Origin: Bdellovibrionaceae bacterium UBA6776
Lineage (GTDB): Bacteria > Bdellovibrionota > Bdellovibrionia > Bdellovibrionales > UBA1609
Assembly: GCA_002453155.1 (NCBI GenBank)
Contig: DKGG01000039.1
Span: forward strand, 1 to 64,000
DNA: 64,000 bases
Direction: 5' to 3'
The notes below the pieces were generated by a model, which saw nothing but the letters and a program-made list of their open reading frames with translations, did no database searches and was not told where the DNA came from. The position numbers and the translations under genes were made by a program. Position 1 is the first letter of the stretch; each line of letters starts with the position of its first letter. Shown here in pieces: positions 1-9,217 of this stretch.

Positions 1-210
1 TACCACTTAATGTCAAAATGAACCAAAGCGGGTGACAAGAATTGTCGCTGGACTAACAGCCCGGATCCACTCTTGAAATTTAAAAAGTGTCTAAACTAAA
101 GTCATGTAGAGATTACATGGAGTCCTGTCTAACTATATAAATTCATTGGATTTTTAGGCCTTTCGTTGGTATTCTTTGAATGTCTGTGGAGAGTGAAAGG
201 TACGAAAACT

Positions 211-1152
211 ATGAATTCCAAAATTCATCAAATTTTAAAAATCCTTCTTAAGCCATCGATGATAACCACATTGGTTGCATTGAGTTCCATTGCGCATTCA
301 CTTCCCACGTTTCCACCCAATCCCATGAAGAACAAAAACTGCGAAGAGATCCGCACTGACGAAGTTCAAGACTATCGAAAGCTCGTCCAAAAGGTTGCTA
401 TCTATGGCAAGGACGACCGCGAGTATACCGATGCAGAGTACACACGCGCGACGATGAAACTTTTTTGTATTCCAAAAAATGGAAAAAAAGACATAAATGG
501 CAAGCCCTATGCACTCCGTGTAGGGTCAGCAAGTCTTACGGGACCAAATCAATTATCCCTTTCTTCACATACGATTACTTCAGCAGATAACTGCAAAGTC
601 TTTCGAGATTTAGACCAATGTTTTGCACAAGATATTTCATCAAAGGAATATTTTAAATTAATGGCGAATACTGTTCAGGGAAAGCCAAACTGTATGAAAT
701 CTGTTGGAGATGTTGGGAAAGACGAAGTTAAGATTCAAATTGCCACGACTCCACGAGGCGTTCGGCCCTATGAAATTGGAGATGCCACTCTTTTAAAAGA
801 AGGGGAAGAAATAACAGTTGTAGCCACACAAGCATACAATTTTCATGGAGGAGATAACAATCGTAACGAAAGAATCATTCAAAAGTGCAAAATCTTAAGA
901 GTTGAAAATAGAAAAAACCGATTCAGAACCGACTGTGATACAGGAGTTTGGCAATCGGGCGCAGTGGCTCTAAATTCACGGGGAGAAGCTGTAGGTCTGT
1001 TAGGAGGAGATTTCAACGTGGGGGATCCCAAAATTTCCCCGAACGGTTTTGAGGGATTGAAAGTTAATCCTGACGGGTTAGATGCTGAAGTTAATACGAA
1101 TTATTCAGTATTCACAATGATTAGCAAGGGCTCTCCCCCAGAGATGTTGTAA
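211..1152 (+). CDS. secreted trypsin-like serine peptidase
   Basis: Predicted exported S1/V8-like peptidase of 313 residues. An N-terminal hydrophobic stretch (about residues 10-30, ending AHS) looks like a signal peptide. The segment GSASLTGPNQLSLSSH aligns with the usual 'G(S/T)GFLI..LVLTAAH' block, placing the catalytic His at 120. DEVKIQIA fits the Asp strand. WQSGAVALNSRGEAVGL fits the GDSGGP..G..VG block, so the Ser follows Gln rather than the usual Asp/Asn and the oxyanion Gly is Trp. The fold assignment is fairly secure; activity is less so because of that loop. I chose the ATG at 211 because a weak GAAAGG lies upstream and it puts the signal peptide at the N-terminus; an in-frame start at 166 would add 15 residues. 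Several cysteines suggest disulphides outside the cytoplasm. Confidence 0.7.
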   Translation: MNSKIHQILKILLKPSMITTLVALSSIAHSLPTFPPNPMKNKNCEEIRTDEVQDYRKLVQKVAIYGKDDREYTDAEYTRATMKLFCIPKNGKKDINGKPYALRVGSASLTGPNQLSLSSHTITSADNCKVFRDLDQCFAQDISSKEYFKLMANTVQGKPNCMKSVGDVGKDEVKIQIATTPRGVRPYEIGDATLLKEGEEITVVATQAYNFHGGDNNRNERIIQKCKILRVENRKNRFRTDCDTGVWQSGAVALNSRGEAVGLLGGDFNVGDPKISPNGFEGLKVNPDGLDAEVNTNYSVFTMISKGSPPEML

Positions 1153-1240
1153 GCCTAGCAACTTGTCTCATAATAAGACGTTCTCGCGATTTAATTTCTT
1201 GAAATTTGGGAAAATTACAGACACCGGCTATCATTAAAGC

Positions 1241-2950
1241 GTGGGTCAATTTAAATCATTTTTGATTTTATATGCATTCCTTGCGACTTTTTCGAGTCCA
1301 GTCATGGGCTCAGAGTGCGCACTTCTCCCTGTTTATGATTCTGTCTTCAAAGATTGCACAGCAAAGGTCCAAATCCTATGCGGAAATATGAATCCATCGG
1401 CAGGATCCACTTCATCCACGGATCCGGCGATGGTTCGAGAGTGCGGACAAATGATGTCCAACTGTACAGATGTCGCCCAAAGAGCACAAGATGCAAGGGA
1501 TGAGTGTTATGCAAGTATTGAATCCAACACATTTTCGGCGAATAGTGGAGCTCAACCACAATTTGCAATAGATCCTCCGAAGGCTCCTGTGGTTCAGCCA
1601 CAAAGGGCAAATGTCCCAATTCCGACGGCGCGGCCGACAGATCCAAAGAAGCCTGTGGCAAAACAAAAGCCACAGCAACCTCAACGCCAATCTGGATTTA
1701 CCATGGCTGATTTGGATCGGGAGATGATGTCTTGTGAGAACTCCATCGAATCCGCTGTAAAAAGTTGTAATGATTCTAAATCCAAATTGATCACTCCACC
1801 GGCTTCGGGAAGTGATCCACAAAGCATTCGAAGTTTTTGCTCTCAACTGGAACAAGCCAGTAAACAAGGTTGGGATCAAAATGCCAAATTGGCGGGATCT
1901 TGCTACAGCGGAAGATCTTCCTGTTCAACCTCGTGCAAAACCTCAAAAGAGAAATGGCAGAACTACGATTGCTCTGGTGATCCCAGTTGCAGCACCTCTA
2001 AACTTCAAACTGCCCTAGAAGTTTTTAATGATGGAAAATTCATTTGTGAAAACCAATTGGAACAAGTGGAGCGAACCATCACCGCACAATCCAGTTCGAA
2101 CTATTTAGATTCCTTAAAATCACAAAAATGTGCGCAGACCGCTTCTCAAAAACAAGATCCAAATAAAAACGACAATTCAAACAACAATGACAACAGCAAC
2201 GCCAATAACAATTCGAACAATGGAAACAACGACGCATCCACCGCGAGCAACGACAGTGGTGGAGGAATGGGCCAAGCCCTTTCGGGACTGGCAGGCATGG
2301 CTGGAAACAACAACAACCAAACAAATCAAGCTGCGGCAACCTCAGACACCGATTGCATCGCCTATCCCAACTCGCCTGCTTGCGGAGGTTCCGCGGACAA
2401 CTTCAACACTGCAGCGGATTTGAAGGAAACCGGAGGAAGCGCAGCTTCCCTTTCGGATTTCAACACCGGATCTATTGATGGCCTTCCACAATTTCCTCAG
2501 TACGACACCAAAGTAGCGGCAGCTGCACAAGGGCGCGCCATTCCCAACGGAGGCGCCGGAGGAATTCCAAATGGCGGTGGCGGATCAGGTTTCGGTTCCA
2601 CCGGAAATGAAAATGGTGGCGGACAAGCGGGCGGAGTAAACACCGACATTGAAAAAGGCCTTCGCGGTGGCGGAGGTTACCAAGGAAACAATGCAGATCC
2701 TTCGGCAATCTCCTCTTCGGGTGGATTCGGTGGATACGGATCCAATTCACGAGGATATCGAAACAAGTATCGAGGCTTGGATTTGAAAAAATATCTTCCT
2801 GGCGGATCGAAATCGAGTGCAGGATTTGTCGGTCGATCGTTGGCCTCCACCCATCCGGACATTTCATCCACGGGTGAAAACATGTTCGAAAAAATCACGA
2901 CACGCATGTCGTTGATGTGCAAACTCAAGCAACTCATCGGTTGCGACTAG
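1241..2950 (+). CDS. secreted Cys-, Asn- and Gly-rich protein of unknown function
   Basis: Family not recognised. The 569-residue product starts at GTG with a clear signal peptide (FLILYAFLATFSSPVMGS). Residues about 25-300 carry many regularly spaced cysteines (C-x2-C-x3 types and 'CSTSC'), suggesting a disulphide-bonded extracellular domain, with a Pro/Gln-rich stretch near 115-150. Residues about 300-345 are almost pure Asn/Asp/Ser, and about 430-520 are Gly-rich. The C-terminus again has two cysteines (MCKLKQLIGC). The low-complexity linkers between folded ends suggest a surface or secreted structural protein. It follows the trypsin-like peptidase by 88 bp in the same direction. No enzymatic motif is visible. 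Confidence 0.7.
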   Translation: MGQFKSFLILYAFLATFSSPVMGSECALLPVYDSVFKDCTAKVQILCGNMNPSAGSTSSTDPAMVRECGQMMSNCTDVAQRAQDARDECYASIESNTFSANSGAQPQFAIDPPKAPVVQPQRANVPIPTARPTDPKKPVAKQKPQQPQRQSGFTMADLDREMMSCENSIESAVKSCNDSKSKLITPPASGSDPQSIRSFCSQLEQASKQGWDQNAKLAGSCYSGRSSCSTSCKTSKEKWQNYDCSGDPSCSTSKLQTALEVFNDGKFICENQLEQVERTITAQSSSNYLDSLKSQKCAQTASQKQDPNKNDNSNNNDNSNANNNSNNGNNDASTASNDSGGGMGQALSGLAGMAGNNNNQTNQAAATSDTDCIAYPNSPACGGSADNFNTAADLKETGGSAASLSDFNTGSIDGLPQFPQYDTKVAAAAQGRAIPNGGAGGIPNGGGGSGFGSTGNENGGGQAGGVNTDIEKGLRGGGGYQGNNADPSAISSSGGFGGYGSNSRGYRNKYRGLDLKKYLPGGSKSSAGFVGRSLASTHPDISSTGENMFEKITTRMSLMCKLKQLIGCD

Positions 2951-2958
2951 AAAACTCG

Positions 2959-3139
2959 AACAGTCCTCGCTTCGCTGCGGAACTCATTTTTTGGAATGAT
3001 CTAATATCCAGCAAACACGCACATCAAGTTTTCATACGCATCTAATTTTACTGAGCAATGCTTTAGAACTTTTAAGATTTGATGGGGCACTTTCGCAAGG
3101 TCTTTAAAAATTGAGTTCCGCAGCGAAGCGAGGACTGTT
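2959..3139. repeat. long inverted repeat in convergent gap (28-bp arms)
   Basis: The left arm 2959-2986 and right arm 3112-3139 are exact reverse complements over 28 bases (core CGCTTCGCTGCGG). The pairing extends outward with two mismatches. The 125-base interior holds a smaller possible pairing (CATCAA with TTTGATG). The element fills the gap between the end of the 569-residue secreted protein gene and the end of mfd, which converge here. It could act as a two-way terminator or be a mobile hairpin element; the sequence does not decide between these. Confidence 0.85.
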
Positions 3140-3189
3140 TGAGATTTTTAGAAACCTTGTGGAAGTGACAGATGAATTTTCAAAAAGTT

Positions 3190-6100
3190 TCATACGCTTT
3201 TGAGAAGGTAATCGAGTTCTTCGGCGACTCGGGGCCATGTGATTTCGTTCATTCGCACTGTCAACCGAGAATCAGGAGTGATTCCATACTTTTTGTTCGC
3301 CCTTGAAGTCAGTTCAATGGCCTTTTCAGGTGACAACGGAGTGCGCTCTGTAAAGGCCAAAGCCAATCCCACTTTGCCTGCACTTAAATCTCTCACGCCC
3401 AAATCACGACACTGTTTTCGAATCAACATCAGACCCATCAAATTGATCACCGGTTCTGGAGGTTTTCCAAACTGATCGCGCAGCTCTTCCTCAATGCGAT
3501 CCAAATCCTCTGGTGATTCGATTTGTGCCAAAGCTTTGTAGTAGGCCAATCGAATGCGCAAATCCGAAATGTACTGATCGGGAATCAATGCAGGAATGCG
3601 CAAATTGATTTCGGGTTCGATTTCCACATCGGCCACATCTTCTCCGCGCGCGCGGTGAATGGCTTCTTCCAAAAGTTCCAAGTAAAGTTCATATCCAACC
3701 GCATTGATGTGTCCGGCTTGGCTTTCGCCCAAAATATCTCCGGCTCCACGCAGTTCCAAATCATATTGAGCAATTCGAATTCCCGAACCCAACGCCGAGT
3801 TCTCTTGAATGATGCGCAATCGCTCTTGTCCGTCTTTGTCCAATTTCTGATTTTGCGGAATCAACAAATAGCAATACGCTCGCTCTTTGCTTCGCCCCAC
3901 ACGACCACGCAACTGATAAAGTTGACTCAATCCCAATTGGTGAGAACGATCGATAAACATCGTATTGGCTCGAGGCACATCCATCCCTGATTCCACAATG
4001 GTCGTACAAAGCAGCAAATCAATTTCGTGATGAAAAAAGGCAACCATGGCCTTTTCAAGTTGCCCCTCTTCCATTTGTCCGTGAGCCACCTGCATGCGAA
4101 CTCCCGGCAAGGCTTCTTTCAATTCTTCCGCCAGGGCGTAAATGCTCTGCACCCGGTTGTGAATAAAATAAACCTGACCTCCTCGAGACAACTCGCTCTC
4201 CACTGCTTTTTGAATGGTGGCCCGATCAAATTTGCAAACAAAGGTTCGGGTGGGCAGTCGGTCCACGGGAGGCGTATTGATCAAACTTAAATCTCTGACA
4301 CCCACCAAGCTCATATTCAAAGTTCTAGGAATGGGAGTGGCCGACATGGCCAAAGTGTCTAGATGAGCGCGCATTTTTCGAAGCTTCTCTTTGTGCTTTA
4401 CTCCGAAGCGTTGTTCTTCGTCGATGATCAATAGACCTAAATCTTTAAACCGAACATCCTGACTTAACAAACGGTGAGTGCCGATCAAAATATCAACGCG
4501 TCCCTCTTTCAAATCTTCCAATGTTTTCTTTGCTTCACTGCGCGGAACAAAACGGTTCAAAGATCGAATCACCAACGGCCAACCTTTAAATCGTTTTTGA
4601 AAGGTTTCAAGATGTTGAAAGGTCAGTACTGTCGTAGGAGCAATGATCGCAACTTGTTTTCCTTCTTGGGCGACTTTAAAGGCCGCACGCATGGCCACTT
4701 CGGTTTTTCCAAAACCCACATCGCCGCAAACCAATCGATCCATAGGAGCATCTTTTTGAAGGTCACTTAAAATGTCATCAATGGCTTTCAACTGGTCTTC
4801 GGTTTCATCGTAGGGAAAGGCCGCTTCAAAAGCGCGGTAATCTGCATCGGGAATTCCAAAAGAAGGTCGCTTGGCCATTTTTCGTTTGGCGTAAATTTCT
4901 AAAAGTTCGCCGGCAATGTCTCGCAAGTGAGAGCGCACTTTGGTTTTGGTTTTTTCCCAACTGGTGCCCCCCAGTTTATCTACGAGTGCGGGAGACGCCG
5001 GGCCCGAGTACTTGTGAATCTGATGAATGCGATAGACAGGAAGATACAAACGGTCGTTGCCCTTGTACTTCAGTTGAATGAACTCGGCGTCCACCCCTTG
5101 AATGGGCATGACTTTCAATCCTTCGTAGACCCCAACGCCGTGAAGCTTGTGAACAATCAAATCGCCAGGTTTTAAATCCGAAAAGTTCAGTGCGAAGGCT
5201 TTGGAATCTTCATTCACACCTTCTTTGGAGGCCCGTCGTTTTTTAGAGGTTCTTCCAAACAGGTCGGCTTCTCGAAGAAAAATCCAACCGGGTTCATTCA
5301 ATCGAAAGGATTCGGGCAAATTCCGAATCATCAAATGAACGCCCTTCACATTTTGTTGTTCCCGTTCAATAAAATCCAATGGAACGGGTTCATTGTTTTC
5401 AATCAAGGTGGAAGTCAACCCCACTCGATCCAATAAAAGCTTGATGCGTTCGGCTTGGCTTTGAGTGGAAAGTGCAAACACGACGGTTTGTTTTAAGTTT
5501 TTCCACTCGGAAACTTTTTGTCCCAAAAATTGAGAAAGGTCCGTGGCATTGCCGCTCAAATTTTTAATTTGATTTGCCACTTCTTTTAGCGAACCTGTGG
5601 AAACAGGAAGAAGTGCCGGTTTTAAATGCTCTTCGACTTCTTGCGCGCCTTCTTCGATTTTAATTTTGGACAAAGAAAGGGTTTTTGAATCTTCGGGGTA
5701 AGGCAATTCATCCACCGAAACAAATAGATCTTCAATTCGGGGGTGAAACACCAAGTTTTCAGAAAGTTCGAAATCCTTTTTGAGATTGCGAAAAAATTCA
5801 TCTCCAGATTTTTCGCAGGCCATGGGATCTAACATCCACACATTCAACTCGGAAGAAAAATGATCCAGCGGAGAATCTAAACTTTCAAAAAATCCCGCCA
5901 GCAAAAATTCCATGCCGTGTTGATAGGCACCCAAAGACAAATGCTGTTTGATGTTTTGAACTTCATCCGGGTTTTCCACATCTTCGCTGAGCGTCTGTTG
6001 AAAGTACTTCGAAACACGTTGGCGACTTTCAGAGGTGAATTGGATCTCCATAGGAGGGATGACTTCATACCGAAGGCAATCCTCTTCGCTGCGTTGAGAC

Positions 6101-6720
6101 CCCGGATCAAAAAACCGCGCCGAATCAATGACGTCTCCAAAAAGTTCCATGCGAAGGGGTTTTTCATGGGCCGGCGAGAACACATCCACGATGCCGCCCC
6201 GGAATGAAAAGGTTCCCACGTCCTCAACAATGGGAGTCTGGGTGTAGCCCCAAGACTTTAAAATCTCTGCAAAATTATCCGACAGAAGTTCATTTTTTTG
6301 CAAAGTCATCTGCCGCTTGGAAAATTCTGAATAGGGCAAAGTTTTTTGAAGAAGGGCCTCGATGGGAGCAATAAAAATTTGGCCGGCTTTGGCGTGGGAG
6401 GCCTTCCACAACCAACCCATTCTTTGCGCCATCAATTTTCGCGAAGGATAAAGTCCGGAGTAAGGACTCACATCAAATCCGCTTAAAATTTCAGCAGATG
6501 ATGCGGGATCGAAAAATTGCAGCGCTTGAACCAGGGAGTCCGCTTCGTCAGAGGAAGGAACAACCACTAAATGTGGACGGGCATTCCAACGAACCCGGTC
6601 ATCTAGGAGACAGCCCGCCAGAAAAACCACCGAGTCAGAACCCACAATGTCCATAGCGGACCGCGAGCCCTTAAGAAAATTTTCGATGTTCTGATTTGAC
6701 GGCCAAAAATGAAAGCTCAT
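3190..6720 (-). CDS. mfd: transcription-repair coupling factor Mfd
   Basis: ATP-dependent translocase that removes RNA polymerase stalled at DNA lesions and recruits UvrA. The 1176-residue length is normal. Order of domains: UvrB-like N-terminal region; RNA-polymerase-interacting CarD-type domain at about 515-575 (LKPGDLIVHKLHGVGVYEG); RecG-like helicase with Walker A GDVGFGKTEVAM near 665, DEEQRFGV box near 765 and SATPIPRTL; second helicase lobe with TTIVESGMDVPRANT and QLRGRVGRS; and a C-terminal TRCF domain (ELRGAGDILGESQAGH leads into it). The start ATG is preceded by AGGAACC. It is divergent from the nuo operon, sharing a roughly 115-base upstream region. All key motifs are intact. Confidence 0.98.
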   Translation of the reverse strand: MSFHFWPSNQNIENFLKGSRSAMDIVGSDSVVFLAGCLLDDRVRWNARPHLVVVPSSDEADSLVQALQFFDPASSAEILSGFDVSPYSGLYPSRKLMAQRMGWLWKASHAKAGQIFIAPIEALLQKTLPYSEFSKRQMTLQKNELLSDNFAEILKSWGYTQTPIVEDVGTFSFRGGIVDVFSPAHEKPLRMELFGDVIDSARFFDPGSQRSEEDCLRYEVIPPMEIQFTSESRQRVSKYFQQTLSEDVENPDEVQNIKQHLSLGAYQHGMEFLLAGFFESLDSPLDHFSSELNVWMLDPMACEKSGDEFFRNLKKDFELSENLVFHPRIEDLFVSVDELPYPEDSKTLSLSKIKIEEGAQEVEEHLKPALLPVSTGSLKEVANQIKNLSGNATDLSQFLGQKVSEWKNLKQTVVFALSTQSQAERIKLLLDRVGLTSTLIENNEPVPLDFIEREQQNVKGVHLMIRNLPESFRLNEPGWIFLREADLFGRTSKKRRASKEGVNEDSKAFALNFSDLKPGDLIVHKLHGVGVYEGLKVMPIQGVDAEFIQLKYKGNDRLYLPVYRIHQIHKYSGPASPALVDKLGGTSWEKTKTKVRSHLRDIAGELLEIYAKRKMAKRPSFGIPDADYRAFEAAFPYDETEDQLKAIDDILSDLQKDAPMDRLVCGDVGFGKTEVAMRAAFKVAQEGKQVAIIAPTTVLTFQHLETFQKRFKGWPLVIRSLNRFVPRSEAKKTLEDLKEGRVDILIGTHRLLSQDVRFKDLGLLIIDEEQRFGVKHKEKLRKMRAHLDTLAMSATPIPRTLNMSLVGVRDLSLINTPPVDRLPTRTFVCKFDRATIQKAVESELSRGGQVYFIHNRVQSIYALAEELKEALPGVRMQVAHGQMEEGQLEKAMVAFFHHEIDLLLCTTIVESGMDVPRANTMFIDRSHQLGLSQLYQLRGRVGRSKERAYCYLLIPQNQKLDKDGQERLRIIQENSALGSGIRIAQYDLELRGAGDILGESQAGHINAVGYELYLELLEEAIHRARGEDVADVEIEPEINLRIPALIPDQYISDLRIRLAYYKALAQIESPEDLDRIEEELRDQFGKPPEPVINLMGLMLIRKQCRDLGVRDLSAGKVGLALAFTERTPLSPEKAIELTSRANKKYGITPDSRLTVRMNEITWPRVAEELDYLLKSV

Positions 6721-6765
6721 GGTTCCTAACTCGCTGCACTAAAAGCCTGTAATGACTTTTGCTTC

Positions 6766-6794
6766 TTGGTATCTTGACTCACGCTTTGTATATA
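6766..6794 (+). promoter_or_regulatory. possible sigma70-type promoter of the nuo operon
   Basis: TTGGTA at 6766-6771 and TATATA at 6789-6794 are separated by 17 bases, about 40 bases before the nuoA start. An overlapping TTGACT at 6774 has no -10 at proper spacing. Assigned by motif only. Confidence 0.35.
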
Positions 6795-6835
6795 TTAGGA
6801 AATTTCATCTTTGGCTAACTATTGGGACGGAAAAT

Positions 6836-7207
6836 ATGTCGCAACTACTACCCGTGCTTGTTCTCAGTGGCTTTGTCGTCGTGTTTGGAGCTGCCATCAT
6901 TGTTGTAGCTTCTTTATTAGGAACGAAAGCCGCAAAATCAAAAACAAAATTAGAAACTTATGAGTGTGGACTGGAATCCGACATGAGCGGATCTACCAAG
7001 GTTCCCATCAAGTTTTACCTCACCGCAATTCTATTTATCCTTTTCGATATTGAAATCATTTTCATGTACCCCTGGGCGTTGAGCTTCAATGACTTCATTC
7101 GACAGGGATACGGTCTTTATATTATGGGTGCCATGGGCGTCTTTCTTTTGATTTTTATTTTAGGTCTTCTTTGGGAAGTGAAGTCCAAAGCCTTGGAGTG
7201 GGAATAG
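6836..7207 (+). CDS. nuoA: NADH-quinone oxidoreductase subunit A
   Basis: Membrane subunit of respiratory complex I; 123 residues with three predicted membrane helices. The family signature YECGLESDMSGSTKVPIKFYLTAILFILFDIE is present, with the conserved Glu/Asp pair of the second helix. The start at 6836 gives the typical NuoA N-terminus; an upstream in-frame extension to 6752 is longer than the family. It is the first gene of the cluster, and nuoH starts 3 bases after its stop. The usual downstream partners nuoB, C, D, E, F, G are absent here. Confidence 0.95.
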   Translation: MSQLLPVLVLSGFVVVFGAAIIVVASLLGTKAAKSKTKLETYECGLESDMSGSTKVPIKFYLTAILFILFDIEIIFMYPWALSFNDFIRQGYGLYIMGAMGVFLLIFILGLLWEVKSKALEWE

Positions 7208-7210
7208 ATC

Positions 7211-8365
7211 ATGGGTTCAGATATTTTTGAAATTGGTGTGAATTTTATCAAGATGGTTTTGATCTTCGTGATGATGGTGCAATTGGTGCCACTTCTTGTT
7301 TGGGTGGAACGTCGTGGATCTGCTTACATTCAAAACCGATTTGGTCCGAACCGTGTGGGACCTTTGGGTCTCACTCAGCTTCTTGCTGATGCAGTGAAGT
7401 TCTTGACCAAAGAAGATTTCATGCCCGAGCGCGGTTACCGCTTTTTGTTTTTGGCAGCACCGGTTGTGGCGTTAATTCCTGCAGCCCTCGCATTCGGAGC
7501 CATTCCACTTTCCCATCCAATTTTTGTCGAACCCTTCGAGTGGTTGGGGCAAACTTGGGGACCCTACCAATTTGATTTTCAATCCTACAAAATTGGAATC
7601 GGAATCGTTTTCGTTTTGGCGGTGTCCTCTTTGGCAGCCTACTCTTTGATGCTTGCGGGGTATGCCAGCAACAACAAATACTCCTTGTACGGAGCCCTTC
7701 GCGCCAGCGCCCAAACCATCAGTTACGAATTGGCCATGGGTCTTTCCATCGTGGGGATCTTGCTTCTTTTTAACACTTTTGATTTTTCCGAAATGATTCG
7801 TCTGCAAAGCGGCCCCTTGTCTTTTCACGTTTTAGGAACGGTTTACACTTTTGATTTTCTTCCGAACTGGGGAATCTTTTATCAGCCGCTGGGTGCGATC
7901 TTACTGTTGGCGGCAATGTTCGCCGAGACCAATCGCTTGCCTTTTGACCTTCCGGAAGCTGAAGCCGAATTGGTGGCGGGATACCACACCGAGTACGGCG
8001 GAATTAAAATGAACATGTTCTATATCGGTGAATATGGACATATGCTCGTTGCTTCAGGATTGATGGTGACCTTTTATTTTGGGGGTTACACTCTCTATCC
8101 GTTCTTAACTCCAGGAACCGTGAGCAGTTGGTTCGCCGGTTCCACACCCACAATGACCAGCGTGTGGACGTCATTGATTCTTCACGTTGTTTTTTTGACA
8201 AAGGTTCTGTTGTTTCTTTGGTTGTTCATTTGGGTGCGTTGGAGTTTGCCACGCTTTCGTTATGACCAGTTGATGGATTTGGGTTGGAAAACCATGCTTC
8301 CATGGGCTTTGGGAAACACCATTGTAACGGCAATTGTCATTTTTATTATGAGAACAAGTTGGTGA
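7211..8365 (+). CDS. nuoH: NADH-quinone oxidoreductase subunit H
   Basis: Complex I membrane subunit that, with the peripheral arm, forms the quinone-binding chamber. 384 residues with about eight hydrophobic helices. Diagnostic blocks: ERRGSAYIQNRFGPNRVGPLGLTQLLADAVKFLTKEDFMP near the N-terminus, and AETNRLPFDLPEAEAELVAGYHTEYGG in the middle, which carries the conserved acidic residues of the quinone/proton loop. It lies directly after nuoA, replacing the normal nuoB-G interval, and is followed after 4 bases by nuoJ. Confidence 0.97.
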   Translation: MGSDIFEIGVNFIKMVLIFVMMVQLVPLLVWVERRGSAYIQNRFGPNRVGPLGLTQLLADAVKFLTKEDFMPERGYRFLFLAAPVVALIPAALAFGAIPLSHPIFVEPFEWLGQTWGPYQFDFQSYKIGIGIVFVLAVSSLAAYSLMLAGYASNNKYSLYGALRASAQTISYELAMGLSIVGILLLFNTFDFSEMIRLQSGPLSFHVLGTVYTFDFLPNWGIFYQPLGAILLLAAMFAETNRLPFDLPEAEAELVAGYHTEYGGIKMNMFYIGEYGHMLVASGLMVTFYFGGYTLYPFLTPGTVSSWFAGSTPTMTSVWTSLILHVVFLTKVLLFLWLFIWVRWSLPRFRYDQLMDLGWKTMLPWALGNTIVTAIVIFIMRTSW

Positions 8366-8369
8366 TATC

Positions 8370-8903
8370 ATGATTTATGAAGCGATCAGTTTTTATGCTC
8401 TAGCCCTGTTTTTGACTTTTTTCGCCTACAAAACCATTTCTGCGACAAATCCCATTCACTCCGCACTCTACCTGGTGTTGACCATGTTGGGATTGGGCGC
8501 GGTTTTCTTTTCGCTGGGAGCTCACTTTATTGCCGGTGTTCAGGTCATTGTTTATGCCGGAGCCGTGATGGTTCTTTTCGTAATGGTGTTGATGCTTTTC
8601 GATTTGAAATCAGAACTTCAAGCCTTTTCGAAAGGAATGCTTTCTGGATTTTTAAAAGTATTTTCTGCGGCCGCGTTGGCCGGAGTGGCCATTGGAGTGA
8701 TTTCTCACAGCGTTCAAGTTGTGGATGGAGCTTCTTGGGGCGTGGGTGATCCAAACGCGGATGTGACCAAATATCTGTCTATATTATTGTATACAAATTA
8801 TCTGTTTGCTTTTGAAGTGTTGGGCGTTTTGCTTTTGGTGGTTGCCATCGGAGCCGTCGCTTTAAGTCGAATGAAAGGGGGCACCCATGCTGATCGCCGA
8901 TAA
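8370..8903 (+). CDS. nuoJ: NADH-quinone oxidoreductase subunit J
   Basis: Complex I membrane subunit; 177 residues with five predicted helices. The conserved helix-3 segment GVQVIVYAGAVMVLFVMVLMLFDL is intact, including the Gly and Tyr of the pi-bulge region that is important for coupling. nuoI, which normally precedes nuoJ, is absent. The last 17 bases overlap the start of nuoK, indicating translational coupling. Confidence 0.96.
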   Translation: MIYEAISFYALALFLTFFAYKTISATNPIHSALYLVLTMLGLGAVFFSLGAHFIAGVQVIVYAGAVMVLFVMVLMLFDLKSELQAFSKGMLSGFLKVFSAAALAGVAIGVISHSVQVVDGASWGVGDPNADVTKYLSILLYTNYLFAFEVLGVLLLVVAIGAVALSRMKGGTHADRR

Positions 8904-9213
8904 ATTTTTGAGAATTGGTCCCGAGCATTACTTGGCCCTTTCGGCCATTTTGTTTTCTTTCGGGATGATTGCCGTCATGATGCGAAAGAATGTGATCGTG
9001 ATGTTGATGGGTATCGAGTTGATGCTGAATGCAGTGAACTTGAGCTTTGTCGTTTTTGCCAGAGAGACGGGCGCACTCAATGGACAAATTATGGTGTTCT
9101 TTGTGATGACCATTGCTGCGGCGGAAGCGGGTGTTGGACTGGCCCTAGCGGTAGCAATTTATAAGAAATTTAAAGAACTCAACATCAGACACTTCGAGAA
9201 GTTAAAAGGTTAA
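8887..9213 (+). CDS. nuoK: NADH-quinone oxidoreductase subunit K
   Basis: Small complex I membrane subunit related to MrpC; 108 residues with three helices. Conserved glutamates are seen in MGIELMLNAVNLSFV (helix 2) and MTIAAAEAGVGLALAVAIYK (helix 3), the proton-channel residues of this family. The ATG at 8887 lies inside the 3' end of nuoJ, in a different frame. A slightly extended N-terminus (MLIADKFLRIGPEHYLALSAILF) is within the family range. Confidence 0.96.
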   Translation: MLIADKFLRIGPEHYLALSAILFSFGMIAVMMRKNVIVMLMGIELMLNAVNLSFVVFARETGALNGQIMVFFVMTIAAAEAGVGLALAVAIYKKFKELNIRHFEKLKG

Positions 9214-9217
9214 TTTC

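Noticed and set aside
300..600. loss of the catalytic His in the trypsin-like peptidase
   Set aside because: A first alignment on TSADNC suggested loss, but the SLSSH segment fits the TAAH block better, so His120 is probably the catalytic residue.
2150..2240. tandem AAC-rich repeats
   Set aside because: They encode the Asn-rich linker of the secreted protein; no unit outside its frame.
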